Assembly (NCBI GenBank): GCA_905221615.1
Contig: CAJNDT010001890.1
Span: 612,602-676,601, forward strand
Direction of reading: 5' to 3'
Source of the DNA: Symbiodinium sp. CCMP2592
Taxonomy: Eukaryota > Sar > Dinophyceae > Suessiales > Symbiodiniaceae
DNA: 64,000 nucleotides
Part shown: in pieces, positions 20,620 through 30,942 of the stretch
How the letters are laid out: each line of letters opens with the position of its first letter
Position numbering within the stretch: the first letter of the stretch is position 1
Notes under the pieces: generated by a model
Databases searched by the model: none
Told to the model about the DNA's origin: nothing
The model's input: the letters and a program-made list of their open reading frames with translations, nothing else
Translations under genes and position numbers: made by a program

Positions 20620-21260
20620 ATAAGGTTTCAGGGTGTAGGGTTTAGGGTTTCTAGGGCTTACAGGGTGTAGGGTTTAGGGTATTAGGGCTTGTAGGGCTTA
20701 TAGGGTTTAGGGTAGCTCGGCGGGAAGGGGGTGGGTTTATTATGGGGGTAGCTTGGGAAAGAAGGGTTTATAGTAGGGCTTCAGGTTTAGGGTTTTTGAG
20801 CGGGCTCATAATGGGAATATTTGGTGCGGAGAGGCTTTGGGGGCTTGGGGTTCGTTATGGGGGTATTGGGATTTAAGGGTTTTGGTGTTTAGGGGATTAA
20901 GGCTATACGGTTTGGGGTTCAGGATTCAGGGCGAGTTTGGGCCCGTCTTTCTGGAAGGGCCGAAAGTCTTTGAAAGATCCTGAAAAGTAAGGGCCTTGGA
21001 CCCTTGTGGTATGACCTTAAACTTTTTTAGGGTTCATTTCGTCTTTAAGGTAGGGTCCTGCGAGGGCCTCCGTCGGATGCTACCATTTTCTGGCTTTCGG
21101 GGTTCTACAACGGGCTTTGAACTTCAAAAGGGTATCATCATGCTTCCACTGGGATGCTACGAAAGTTCTATTCGGGGTTCAAATCTTCTGAACTTCTGGA
21201 TAGAGAGCTTCGCACTTCAAGGTTCAGCGTATAGGGTTTAAGGGTTGGGGGCGTCTCGGG
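20620..21260. other. Decayed TTTAGGG text and unique DNA
   Basis: Scattered GGGTTTAGGG words to about 20930, then less repetitive DNA. A short plus frame at 20996-21241 shows no domain, and I do not call it. Confidence 0.45.
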
Positions 21261-21364
21261 TTGAAGGTCTTGCGGTCGAGGGTTTTGTGAAGTCGAGCGA
21301 TTTGCGGCAAAGGTTCGGCAGATCACATGGGAGGTGGGATCTGTGAACCGGCAGCACAAAATCC

Positions 21365-21910
21365 GGAAATCGTACCAAGCCCTAAGACACTGTCAAGCCG
21401 CGCTAAACCCTTAAACCCAAAAGTCCTGAAACTATACTGAAACCCTAAATGCTGAACACTACAGGGCCCTAGAACTACACTACCGCTCGGACCCGAAATC
21501 TCAAGCCCTGCGACTATGAGCCGCTTGCACCCAAACAAAAGCAATGTGTTGAATGACACTTTGGTATAGTAGTATAACACAACAAAAGGAAACATCCTAA
21601 GCAAGACCGCCGAAAAAATCGAGGCCCCGACACTAAACCCTCATAGAACCGTTGGCGTAACCCATAAGGCAACCCTCAACGGAACTCCACTCTAATTAGA
21701 TCGGGCCCTGAAAGGTGCTACCAGACCCTCTTAGAAACCCGACAGCCTCAACTCCTAAACCCTACACCCTAAATTCCTAAACCCTGAAGCCTAAACCCTA
21801 AATTCCTAATCCTCAATATCAAAAAAATCCTTAACCATGAATCCTAAACCCTAAAATCCTAAACCTTACCATCCAAAAAAAGTCCTAAACCCTAAATTCC
21901 TAATCCTTAC
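21365..21910. repeat. Decayed CCCTAAA region
   Basis: CCCTAAACCC-like words, with a repeated CCTAAATTCCTAATCC motif between 21760 and 21920. Confidence 0.6.
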
Positions 21911-21939
21911 TATGCAAAAAAATCCAAAAACCCCGATGG

Positions 21940-22300
21940 GAGCCTGGAAGGTGCTGCCGACTGGCAGGTTCCCGACCCAGATCGTGCGACGGGGATCCAA
22001 TGGTTTCCTGAGCACTCAATCGGGTGTAGGGTTTAGGGTTTGGGGGAGGTTTAGGGCTTTAAGGGCGTTGGGGTTTACGGTTTTGGGTTTGAGGGGTTTA
22101 GGGGTTTAGGGCTTGAAGGGTTTAGGGGGTTTAGGGTTTAGGGCTTAGGACGTTAGGGGTTTAGGGCTTTAAGGGTTTCGGGGTTTTGGGCTTAGGGTTC
22201 AGGGTGCTAGGGGTTTAGGGCTTGAAGGGTTTGGGGGGTTGAGGGCTTGGGGGTTTAGGCTTTAGGGCCTGCGGGTTGCGGGTGCCGATGGCTTCCTGGG
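21940..22300. repeat. Telomere-like tract between diverged direct repeats
   Basis: CCAATGGTTTCCTGAGC (21997-22013) resembles CCGATGGCTTCCTGGGC (22284-22300), with GGGTTTAGGG text between. The plus frame before it (WKVLPTGRFPTQIVRRGSNG) looks protein-like. Four mismatches in 17 make the duplication tentative. Confidence 0.35.
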
Positions 22301-22638
22301 CTTTTAAAGCGGTCCTAGACCGGGGTTTTTTCAGGCTTTAGTCAGGATTCCATGATGGCACTGTCAAGTTTTGCGGACGTTCTATGCTTTCTCAATGACC
22401 CTGCATTCGTGTTTGCTCTGCTTACATAAGCCTGTCATTTAGGGCCCAAGAAAAGCACATAAGCAACAATTAGGATAGGGATATCCCATATAAACCCCCT
22501 TGTAATGAAGCCCGACAAGGTAGGGATATGGCATTCGGCCGCTTTGAGGTCTAGGATCCCTAAAAACCTTCACCGTTAAGGGTTCAGGGTTTAGGGTTAA
22601 GGGTTCACGGTTGAGGGTTTAGGGTAGGGTGTTTGCAG

Positions 22639-22798
22639 GAAACGAAGTCAAAGTCACAGTATGTATGCCCCTAAACCCTAAACCAGTATGTATGCGAACC
22701 CCATGATGCGGCTGATGGACAAAGCTCTCACAGGAAAGGCTCCTGCAGTTTCGGGGGGTGCAGGACCGCGTTTCACCGGCCCCGACTCCAGCAATCAG
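22639..22798 (+). CDS. Exon-like segment interrupted by a telomeric insertion
   Basis: A TTTGCAG acceptor precedes GAAACGAAG, and the segment ends CAG before GTACCA. Without the 27 bp insertion at 22669-22695, one plus frame is open throughout, reading SHSMYANPMMRLMDKALTG then KAPAVSGGAGPRFTGPDSSN. The insertion adds an in-frame TAA. No domain is recognised, and short open stretches between AG and GT can occur by chance. Confidence 0.33.
22658..22695. repeat. CCCTAAA insertion with 11 bp target duplication
   Basis: AGTATGTATGC at 22658-22668 and again at 22685-22695 flank CCCTAAACCCTAAACC. The duplicated word is not telomere-like, so it marks an insertion into unique DNA. Confidence 0.85.
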
Positions 22799-22838
22799 GT
22801 ACCACTACTAAACAAGTGGGAAGCCACGCTGGGACCCA

Positions 22839-22905
22839 GATGATATAAATGCTGCATTACCCAAAATTCGAATTTTGGGTAGTGCAGGATATCATCAACC
22901 GTAGT
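22839..22905. mobile_element. Compact family E element
   Basis: GATGATATAAATGCTGCATT pairs with AGTGCAGGATATCATCAAC. It is a near-perfect hairpin with almost no loop (AAAATTCGAATTTT centre). Confidence 0.8.
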
Positions 22906-22912
22906 ATACTTG

Positions 22913-23036
22913 TACTTAGAGGCCCAGGGGACTTAGTAAATAGGTTATAAGTAGGGTTCTTCTTACCCTAAATGGAGTTACCCCAAATATAACCCTACGT
23001 ATAACCTACTTACTGGGTCCCCTGGGCCTCCAAGTA
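22913..23036. mobile_element. Family D miniature inverted element
   Basis: TACTTAGAGGCCCAGGGGAC at the left and CCCCTGGGCCTCCAAGTA at the right. Confidence 0.85.
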
Positions 23037-23050
23037 CAAGGACTTTCTCA

Positions 23051-23158
23051 TATGGAAGTTTCCGAAAACAGGGGACCCTAATATAGTACCCCAAATAGTA
23101 TTATCCTTATTATAAGGACCCCTAAATAAGGTACCCCTATTTTCGGAAACTCCCATAT
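23051..23158. mobile_element. Family F miniature inverted element
   Basis: TATGGAAGTTTCCGAAAACA at the left and TATTTTCGGAAACTCCCATA at the right. Confidence 0.85.
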
Positions 23159-23235
23159 TACACATCCCGACCCCTATCATCCGATCGCAGCTTCACGAGT
23201 TCTTTGCAACAGCTGGTGGTCGTGAGTCTGGGCTT

Positions 23236-23375
23236 TCAAACTAACCAAGGAGAAACAAGTATAAGCTTGTATTTCATAATGGATGTTCTCTCTAATGCTC
23301 CCTAAGGTTGCCTTAGGGTTCCCTAAGGATCCCCTGTACCCTCCCCCCCTTGCCCCTTGAACCTCCTATCAGGTC
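23236..23375. repeat. Family V copy followed by U half copy
   Basis: AACTAACCAAGGAGAAACAA and ATTTCATAATGG match V. CTCCCTAAGGTTGCC to TGCCCCTTGAACCTCC is one side of U. On the minus strand the base beyond V (after GAAAG) begins a short open stretch. Confidence 0.5.
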
Positions 23376-23467
23376 GCCAAAATCTGAGGTGGAGACTTCC
23401 ACCCCTTTCCTTTGCCTTTGCCCTGCCGCAGCAAAGACAGAGCTGAAACATGCTCAGAGGAATGACT

Positions 23468-23566
23468 GGGTTCTTGTTAAGGGATGTAAACTAAGTTACC
23501 AAAATAAATAAACCATCGTATTTGTTATAGATCCCTATTATGGTGACTTAAGTTGACAAGAACCCA
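23468..23566. mobile_element. Miniature inverted element, single copy
   Basis: GGGTTCTTGTTAAGGGATGT at the left and AGTTGACAAGAACCC at the right. A decayed relative may lie at 34487-34562. Confidence 0.65.
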
Positions 23567-23819
23567 GATGAGCGACACGCTGTCAATAGCCAGGCCTGGC
23601 TCCACTTGAGCGTGTGGTTGTGGACCTTGAACTCTTCTGTCGGTCGGGCTTTTTTTTGAGCTCCTTTTCTCCAAGCCCGAAGGTCCGAAGAGGCTAAAAG
23701 CAGTGGGTCGGGTTTCGCGTTTAGGGTTTGGGGTGTCGGCTGTTGCAGCGCTGTGACGCTTCTAAAACTGATAGCAGTGCCTAGCTGTATGCGCAGCACC
23801 AGAACTAGACCTAGCAACA

Positions 23820-23955
23820 TCAATGGCAAGACCAGCCAGAAGCGGCAGAAGAATGATCATAACAATATTAATACGAATAGCGACAATCACGGTATCAATA
23901 TCATCGTCATCGTAATAATCACAATCATAAGCGCAGGAGCAATGATCGTATTCCG
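23820..23955. repeat. AAT/ATC low-complexity DNA
   Basis: AACAATATTAATACGAATAG and ATCATCGTCATCGTAATAAT text, similar in style to 24655-24850 and 47380-47640. Confidence 0.55.
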
Positions 23956-24289
23956 AGAACTGAGCTCTCAGTTACCAGCCCCCCAGCTGTTGCCGTTGCC
24001 ACCTCCCTTCCTGGCGAGTTCAGGGTTTAGAGCTTAGGTTTCAGGGTTTAGGGTGATGGGGAATCGGAAGGTCTACTGATTAGGTGTTAATGGGCATGGG
24101 GTCTCGGGTTCAGGTGGCTTCTAAAGGGCTTTTGCAACGGTGGTATAGGGGCGTTCATAGGAAGCCACAAGCTTACACTATTAACCCCTACAGACAATAA
24201 GATCTAATCCCCCCGAACTCTCTCCTGAAACCCCTGCACTCTAAACCTAGAAACCCAAGCTCTGAAATCTTAATCCCTAAACCTTAAAC

Positions 24290-25010
24290 CGTGCAAGGCT
24301 CTAGAAGATCTCATGCTGCTTTTCTTCGGAGGTTCTTGGTGGTGCTGTTTATTTTGTGTTTTTTTTGTTTTTTTTGGGGGGTGACCATGGTTGAAAGGTC
24401 CAACTATGGATTGAGGATCCTACCTTTGCAGAGTTCTTGTGGTGTAAACCCTGAATCATGCAGTTCATCAGGAGTTCTACATAATGGTCCTGCAGATAGT
24501 TGGGGTTTAGGGATTGGGCTTTTTTTGAGGAGTGGGTTTAGGGTTCATGTAGGGTTTACGGACACTCACCTGCTTGTTGCCAGACAGTTAGGGTCGAGGG
24601 CTCCTCCCCAACATCCCATGTGCCACGCGCGCAGGAGGATCAGACTCCCTTAAGACAACTCTTTGATTACTACTGATGATGGTGATGATGATGATGATGA
24701 TGATGATACTAATAACACCTTACGAGTAGCAGCCTTGTAAATGTTGACAGTATCTTGAATGCTACTGATGCTGATGCCAGTGAAGAAGCAGAAAACGATG
24801 ATATAATCACATCTTAAGAACAGTAGCATTGTGCATAATTGCAACAATGTAAGGCTAGTGCAATAATGACAATGATCAAGGCACTCAAAACAGTAATAAA
24901 CATGTCAAGCAACCATATCTTCACCAGCATACGGTCAATAAAAGCAAAAGCAGTAACACGACAAGAACGGTAGCAACAGCTTTAGCTCAGGATTGTTATG
25001 TTTGAGAAAG
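24290..25010. other. Low-repeat DNA with T-run and GAT repeat
   Basis: Poly-T/G run at 24355-24380 and (GAT)n at 24670-24708. A 120-codon plus frame starts at 24291 but passes through the poly-T, so I do not call it. Otherwise nothing recognised. Confidence 0.5.
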
Positions 25011-25014
25011 TAAG

Positions 25015-25470
25015 AATATGTATGTATGTGTATGTGCATGTACATAAGTAATTGTATGTGTAATGTATATATATATATATATACACATATGCAAACATGT
25101 CTGCACATATGTGTACACGTGTAGTTTTATTCTATATATGTACACACGAACACTGACGTTGTACATACATATAAGCCCACATTTTTATAGTTAACATATG
25201 TAGATGTAAAAAAAGTTTGTATGGAGATAGATAGGTAGATTAATAGAATAGAGATATAATGTGTGTATGCATGTACGTACGTATGTACGTATGTATGTAT
25301 GCATGTAAGCACGAATGTATGTATGTATGCATGCATGTATGTATGTATGTATGTATGTATGTATGTGTGCATGTATGTGTGCATGTATGTGTGCATGTAT
25401 GTGTGCATGTATGTGTGCATGTAGGTTTCTGTTCATGTGCATGTATACATATATAGTATATACACATATG
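25015..25470. repeat. ATGT tetranucleotide microsatellite
   Basis: Long (ATGT)n/(GCATGTATGT) tract. It explains the open His/Tyr- and Cys/Met-rich frames found in all registers on both strands. Confidence 0.95.
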
Positions 25471-25539
25471 CCGGCCAACTCCCCAGACACCAACACCAAA
25501 AACCCTGTACTGAAGAACCACAACCATCACGTCCAAACA

Positions 25540-25765
25540 AGGCCATGTCTCCATCCATTTCCACCTCCGTTCCAGCCGCCTCCACCTCCGTTCCAGCCGC
25601 CGCCCTGTTTAAGGCTTCGGGTGCGGGGCTTCGATTGGTTTACGCGTTCAGGGTTCACGGGTTTAGACTTGGATTTATAGAAAGGGCTCTAGCCTCAGAA
25701 CACCCATCCACATGTATGGCTTGGGCCTTGCCGCCACGTTTCCAGCCATTGCCATCGTCCATGCC
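25540..25765 (+). other. Proline-rich segments (FQPPPPPFQPPP)
   Basis: One plus frame reads HPFPPPFQPPPPPFQPPPCL, followed 120 bp later by LPPRFQPLPSSMPLQYLQSW. It resembles the proline-rich text at 2580-2831 and may be a repeated exon-derived segment. Confidence 0.25.
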
Positions 25766-25989
25766 ACTGCAATATTTGCAATCTTGGTAGCGACAGGTCA
25801 AAAGGGGCCGTGTGGGTGGGCTGCACTCCTCTTCCCTGCACTGCGCAACCCTCAACCCTAACACCGCTCTCTAGGAACTGGGGCCGGCACTTCCAAACTT
25901 GGGGATCCGGGGGCAGTAGCCCTCACGGCAGGTGTAGGATTTAGGGGGCTTTCGGGTCTCGCATGGCAGGGTTCGAGATTGGCACCTAG

Positions 25990-26107
25990 GTACTGCACCT
26001 GCTATGGCATGAACGCGAGGGTCGTCGTGTTGCTGGCGGCACCTTCTGCTCCATGTCCCAGCATCCCATGATGGCAGTCTTCGATGACCTCTTCGCACAG
26101 GAACAAG
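25990..26107 (+). CDS. Candidate internal exon, unknown product
   Basis: Preceded by CACCTAG (acceptor) and followed by GTATCA after CAAG (donor). The plus frame is open across the 118 bp and reads LHLLWHEREGRRVAGGTFCS and then MSQHPMMAVFDDLFAQEQ. Composition is protein-like and there is no repeat text. No domain is recognised. The Met-rich PMM motif resembles the one in the exon-like segment at 22639. An isolated exon call by eye is weak. Confidence 0.33.
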
Positions 26108-26565
26108 GTATCACACAGGACACACAGCGCTACCTATGAGACTCGCTGCAAACCAAGCCACCCTCACTGTCTTCTCTCCTCACCCCCCCAAATCCCCTCG
26201 CCCCCTGCTTCGCTCCCCAGAAAAGTGAATGTGTGCTATCATGGGTTCTCGGATATTGTATTCTACGTATGGAAACAAGGATCAGAAGAAAGGGATAGGC
26301 AATTATGGGGGAGGGGGCATAACTACAATAAAATTTCAGGGAGATGTATTCTACAATACGGAAAAAAGGATCATAAAGGGACACAAGCCGTCAACTGTAC
26401 GAATCCCTGCTCAGACCTCTTATCTTTTTTTTGGTTTAAGTGCAGTGGGGCCTTTTCTGCAGAAGGTCTTGTCTTTAGGGTGCAGGATTGGTCTGAATGT
26501 GTGACGGACTTTCTCACGCGTACATGGTCCAGCCCACCTCGGAGGAGGCACACATAGCTGTATCT

Positions 26566-26686
26566 TAGAAGGGGCCCCCACCCTGTAATAGTGACCATAA
26601 GGATTGCATAGGATTCTATTAGGGCCCTATTATATTCCTATTATACCACCATTACAGGGTGGGGGCAGCTTCTAAGCTGTATCTTA
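26566..26686. mobile_element. Inverted element with 12 bp flanking duplication
   Basis: AGCTGTATCTTA at 26566-26577 and 26675-26686 flank an element with arms GGGGCCCCCACCCTGTAATA and TTACAGGGTGGGGGCAG. Unlike most families here, the duplication is far longer than TA. Confidence 0.75.
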
Positions 26687-26824
26687 CAAGGCTTAGAAAC
26701 CCGAATAAGCCAAACCCCGTGAGTTTCGGGCTTTGAGTTCAGATATTAGGCGTTGGAGAGCCCACAGCGCGAAGATCATGAGAACAGAGTTTGCAATGAT
26801 TTATGGAACTTGAACATTACTCTC

Positions 26825-26938
26825 TATAGTAGAAGCCATCATTGGTATCCACATGCCCGTGGGGTAAAGTATTACAGTATAAGGGATTCTCGCACTAATC
26901 CTCCTAAACCCATGTTCCAACTTTCTGGGGTTCACTAT
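26825..26938. mobile_element. Diverged family B element
   Basis: TAGTAGAAGCCATCATTGGT at the left and CATGTTCCAACTTTCTGGGG at the right. The left arm has lost part of its complement. Confidence 0.65.
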
Positions 26939-26947
26939 AAATCCTAA

Positions 26948-27024
26948 GTGGGAGTTTCCGAAAATAGGGGAGCCTAATATAGCACCATAAAAAGTAGGAT
27001 CCATATTACAAGGACCCCAAAACC
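26948..27024. repeat. F left half
   Basis: GGGAGTTTCCGAAAATAGGG to AAGGACCCC, with no right arm. Confidence 0.65.
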
Positions 27025-27063
27025 TATCGGGCTTCTGCGTGGGGCTTCCGGATGATTAGGATG

Positions 27064-27200
27064 TCCTTAAGGGGGGGTGGTCCAAGGGGGGTAGGTAACC
27101 TAGTAATCCCCATTATTCCCCAATACTCCCTAAGCTTCCCTAAGGTTCCCCAAAGCTCCCTAGTACCCTCCCCCCTTGAACCACCCCCCCTTAAGGATCC
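27064..27200. mobile_element. Family U inverted element
   Basis: CCTTAAGGGGGGGTGG at the left and CCACCCCCCCTTAAGG at the right enclose a series of CTCCCTAAGGTTCCC words. A second full copy is at 42184. Confidence 0.75.
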
Positions 27201-27259
27201 TATGAGATGAGGCTTCCGGGTGAAACCATGGATGCTTTTGGAATCCTGAGTCCTGCAAC

Positions 27260-27475
27260 ATGGGACTTTCCGAAAACTAGAGGTACCTTATTTTGGGGTT
27301 CCTTCAGAGGGTTACTATAAGGGTACTATAAGGGTTCCCTTAAAGGGTGCTATAAGGGTGTAGAGTTTCCGAAAGTTAGGGGTACCTTATTTTGGGGTCC
27401 TTATCATAAGGATCCTATTATTTAGTGTACTGTATTAGGGTCCCCTAATGTCGGAAACTCCCACATGATGATCCC
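27260..27475. mobile_element. F half copy followed by full F element
   Basis: Left arm GGGACTTTCCGAAAACTAGA at 27261, T-type filler, then a complete element at 27363-27475 with arms AGAGTTTCCGAAAGTTAGGG and CCTAATGTCGGAAACTCCCA. Confidence 0.75.
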
Positions 27476-27779
27476 AGAGTCTATGTCCCAAACCTAAACC
27501 TCAAAAACTAAAGTGTACCCAAAACTCTGGCAGTTACACCCTCAACAACAAGCCCCTGTTAAAACCCGTAAAACACCTGAACCCTATCCTACATATTGCA
27601 AGGAGTCTGCAAGTAAAGCATGGATGAGGTCGAGTTTTTGTGCTACCGGTCGTTAACTCCTAAACGAAAACATAAATAAGTACAGAAGCACAGCTACACC
27701 CGAAACCTTACACCCTGAACCCTACACCCAAGATTGATTCCCCATGTGGGGGCCTTAGAAATTCGAAAGGGCTTGGGGG

Positions 27780-28016
27780 CCCATCATGCTACAAATTAGA
27801 ATCAGGAGCCCCCTAAAACTCTATTCTGACTATGAAGCCCCCGATATTATACTGCCCTTCTCGGTCCCTTGTCGTAGCCCTTATAGACCCCCTAAGCAGC
27901 CCCCTATAGATCCCTTTAAAGGAGCCCAAACTCGAAAAGCTCAGGACGCCACCTCTCGATGGCGACAGGCGTGATATCTTCAAGCCGAAACCGGCCGCTG
28001 CGATGAGACTATAGCT
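27780..28016. other. Unique DNA with T words
   Basis: Contains a 62-codon plus frame without recognisable features and one TAGATCCCTTTAAAGGAGCC unit. Confidence 0.4.
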
Positions 28017-28127
28017 TACCCAGACCCCCGGGAGGATCCAAAAAGTAGATCCCTTAATGGGGGTTCCTATAAAGTACCCTTAGTAGTATAGGGTCCCACT
28101 TTCTAGATCCTCCTGGGGGTCTGGGTA
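28017..28127. mobile_element. Family M miniature inverted element
   Basis: TACCCAGACCCCCGGGAGGA at the left and CCTCCTGGGGGTCTGGGTA at the right, both ending at TA. Confidence 0.85.
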
Positions 28128-28226
28128 GTTGCGAATTCAGAAGCCCCAGTTAACGTACACTTTTCAGTTTTATAGTGACTAGCACTATCCCCGAAAGTGG
28201 GAAGTGTACCCACTCAGTTACTAAGA

Positions 28227-28341
28227 TAGTAAGCCCCTAAAAATTGGAAACCGGAGTAAGGACAAATAGTGCTGGGATTCCTTATGCATTACTCTTTGGG
28301 ATTGAGGATGTTGGGTTTCCAACTTTTGGGCTTCTACTGTA
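28227..28341. mobile_element. Family C miniature inverted element
   Basis: CCCCTAAAAATTGGAAACCG at the left and GGTTTCCAACTTTTGGGCTT at the right, ending CTACTGTA. Confidence 0.8.
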
Positions 28342-28639
28342 TGCCTTTTGGGGGGGGATAAGGGGGATCTGGGAACTTGGTGATTGGCGGTGTTGTGGGG
28401 GGTGGTGTGGTTTAGCATAGTATGTGGGATATAGCATGTGCATATACATGTATTGCATTGTACAACATACAGTACATAGTGCAGTTAACAGTTCAGATTT
28501 AGCATAGCTTGTAGTATCGTATATGGTCTATAGTACAGTATAAAATTTAGCTTTAACGTCTGATTGGTCTAAACCAACCCCGAAACCCCTGAACCCTGAT
28601 CCCTCCTCAACCCTAAGAAAACCTTAAATGCATACAGTC

Positions 28640-28712
28640 CTTTGCATATACTAAAGTATATATGTATGTATAAATAAATAAATATATATATATATATATA
28701 CATACACACACT
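28640..28712. repeat. AT-rich microsatellite
   Basis: TATGTATAAATAAATAAATA followed by (TA)n and CATACACACAC. Confidence 0.85.
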
Positions 28713-28837
28713 ATACCATAATAAGCTATACTGCAACCATAACGTCTGATAGGTCGTTTTGTGTTACCTCCGCAGGTCCCGGCCTGAAGACCTCTCCTGC
28801 CAGGCCCTGCACCAAGGGCCCCGGCTGCACCTCGAGA

Positions 28838-28985
28838 GGCTTAGGGTTTAGGGTTTAGGGGTTTAGGGTTTAGAGGCTTAGGGTTTGGGGTTTAGGGGGT
28901 TAGAGGCTTACGGTTTAGGGTTTAGGGGTTTAGAGGCTAAGGGTTCAGGGTTTTGGAGTTTTGGGGTTTAGGGTTTAGGGCGAGG
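28838..28985. repeat. Telomere-like TTTAGGG tract
   Basis: TTTAGGG units punctuated by a recurring TTTAGAGGCTTAGGG variant, about 40-50 bp apart. Confidence 0.8.
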
Positions 28986-28990
28986 TTGTT

Positions 28991-29093
28991 GGGTGGTTGT
29001 CAAGATTAGGGTCCCTTCTTGGGTACCCTAAATATTTAAGTGCCGTATTAGAATAAGGAATCAGAAAGGGACCATAATTTTGACAACCACCCA
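28991..29093. mobile_element. Family G miniature inverted element
   Basis: GGGTGGTTGTCAAGATTAGG at the left and ATAATTTTGACAACCACCCA at the right. Confidence 0.85.
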
Positions 29094-29149
29094 CATGAAA
29101 GCAAGATGCTATAATGTAGTTGCCTAGGTGCCTTTATAATTAGAATAGG

Positions 29150-29285
29150 GCTCTCTTTTAAAGGGTTCCTTGAAGGGGTCTAGAAGGGATCTATAGCAAG
29201 GTGCTATAGTAGGGGCCTTAAGAAGTAGAATAAGGTTTTGGGGCCCATTGTACTATCATGACAATAAGGAACCCCCAGGTTTAGG
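29150..29285. repeat. Decayed S and T text
   Basis: GGGGCCTTAAGAAGTAGAAT and AATAAGGAACCCCC belong to S. GGGATCTATAGC belongs to T. Confidence 0.5.
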
Positions 29286-29645
29286 GATGTTGAGGGTTTA
29301 GGGTTGGGGTTGGTGGCAATGATATACATATAGTGTAGTTTGTGGCTTACGGTTCAGGGTTGGTAGTTTGACATAGTTTAGGGTGTAGGAAAGGCTCCAA
29401 TGCACATACAAAAACTGCAGAGTACACGCTCGGGTTTAGGATTTTGGGCTTAGGGTCGCTCATAAGCCTCAACTATAAGCCTCAATCGCCCTCCGGTCCG
29501 TGGCCCTCAATGGGCCTCGATAGGTAGCATACAACTGCACAAGGAGCTCTCTGACAGGGCCCCCTTCGGAAGCTCACAAGTTCAGGTACAGGCCTTAAGG
29601 TGGATTCTATACAAGTACCGTAAAGCCGAAAAGTACAGAGTATAT

Positions 29646-29747
29646 GGATGGTTGTCAACATTATGGTCCCTTTTTAGGAACCCTACATATTCGGTGCCGT
29701 ACTTTATTAGGGACCCAAAAGGGGACCATAAATTTGACAACCACCCA
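29646..29747. mobile_element. Family G miniature inverted element
   Basis: GGATGGTTGTCAACATTATG at the left and CATAAATTTGACAACCACCC at the right. Confidence 0.85.
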
Positions 29748-29749
29748 TG

Positions 29750-30130
29750 TAGGTACATGGAGCCTCGGGATGATCTTCAGAGAAGTTTGTCGCCTGAGTG
29801 TTCTTCGTATGTCCCTGGGTTCCCGAAGGAAGTGCTTCGTAGGATCTTCCCCGTTCCGAATATGCTTCTAGCTTTCCTACCCCTTAGACTCGCCCTGAAT
29901 CTAGAACACCACAATGACTTACGAAGCCAAGAGACCCTAAACCTGGTTTACAAAAACTGAAGCCTCAGAAATCTCTCTAAAAGCCGGAGTAATTGACCTT
30001 GGCGCAATGAAGATTTGCAGATATCTCTAAGACGAACCATTTAAGCCGCTGCTTCACGCCCTTCCCCGACCTGTACCCGAAGCATTCGACACCAAAGGTA
30101 TTAAGAAACTGCCCCATGCCGAGCGCGGTT
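29750..30130. other. Unique-looking DNA, no confident gene
   Basis: Free of telomere-like words and inverted elements. Plus-strand frames (29644-29871, 29652-29960) overlap in two registers and start inside the G element, so neither is called. Confidence 0.4.
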
Positions 30131-30218
30131 GGGTTGAGGGTTGAGGGTGTGGCATCATGCGGGTAGACGCAGGGGGGAATTTAGTCTTCTTGTGTTAGGG
30201 TCTCGACTTGAGGTTTAT

Positions 30219-30302
30219 ACTATACCCCCCTGAGAACCATCATAATAAACATGTCTTTAATATTATCTTGGGTTTATATGAATGAAAATAAAAAAGGAGA
30301 CT
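30219..30302. repeat. Two-copy dispersed repeat (copy 2)
   Basis: GAACCATCATAATAAACATG and TTAATATTATCTTGGGTTTA match 20495-20590. Confidence 0.55.
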
Positions 30303-30423
30303 ATAGTATAAGGGTTGAAAAATTTCTGGTGCAGGCTTGGTTCAGGGTTTAAGGTTCGAGGTCTCCCAGAGGAGTCTTCTTCGTTAGTTGAGGGGCGGGC
30401 TGCAGCAGCCTCCTAACCAGCAA

Positions 30424-30560
30424 TGTATCGCCCATCTAAGTCGCCAGCATCCAGGTACACCGCGGCCACCCCACTGGCATTTACGGCTGAAAAGCCGCCG
30501 AGAGCACCGCACCTAAGGAGTCGCAGCAATGACGGAGGCAGGTTGAGTGCCTAGGACATT
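30424..30560 (+). CDS. Short exon-like open frame, unknown
   Basis: The plus frame from an ATG reads MYRPSKSPASRYTAATPLA followed by FTAEKPPRAPHLRSRSNDGG and a stop near 30557. The basic, Ser/Pro-rich composition is protein-like and there is no repeat text. Too short to be confident. Confidence 0.18.
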
Positions 30561-30717
30561 GAAAAGAGAAAGTGGGAAAGCTACTTCTGCCATCTTCCCT
30601 GAAACCCTACACCCTGGAACCCTTAAGCTACCTCCGCCATCTTCCGTGTAGCTAGGCTAATCCTGCAGCGACTCAGCGACGGTCCCCAGACTCTGCAAAA
30701 ACCACGACTATTGAAGA

Positions 30718-30760
30718 ACATATATATATATATAATATTATATATATATATATATATCAA
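30718..30760. repeat. (TA)n microsatellite
   Basis: Near-pure TATATA with one AATATT interruption. Self-complementary. Confidence 0.95.
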
Positions 30761-30942
30761 ATCATGGTGAAAATCACTCTATGATTTCATCCCTATATAC
30801 TATTTCAGCCAGCCTCATTTTAAATAATGAAGCCATCACGATCCCTGAATTGTGGGGTATTGTCTGAGCTTTGAGGGTCTTTGGAGCCTCTTGGTTTAGG
30901 GTTTTGGGAATTCTAAGTTATTGGTTTAGGGTTTAGGAAACC

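Noticed and set aside
25127..25680. His/Tyr/Met/Cys-repeat frames on both strands
   Set aside because: Direct translations of the ATGT microsatellite, open in all frames.
30718..30760. Replication origin or terminator from (TA)n palindrome
   Set aside because: Simple TA microsatellites are frequent here and there is no accompanying motif.
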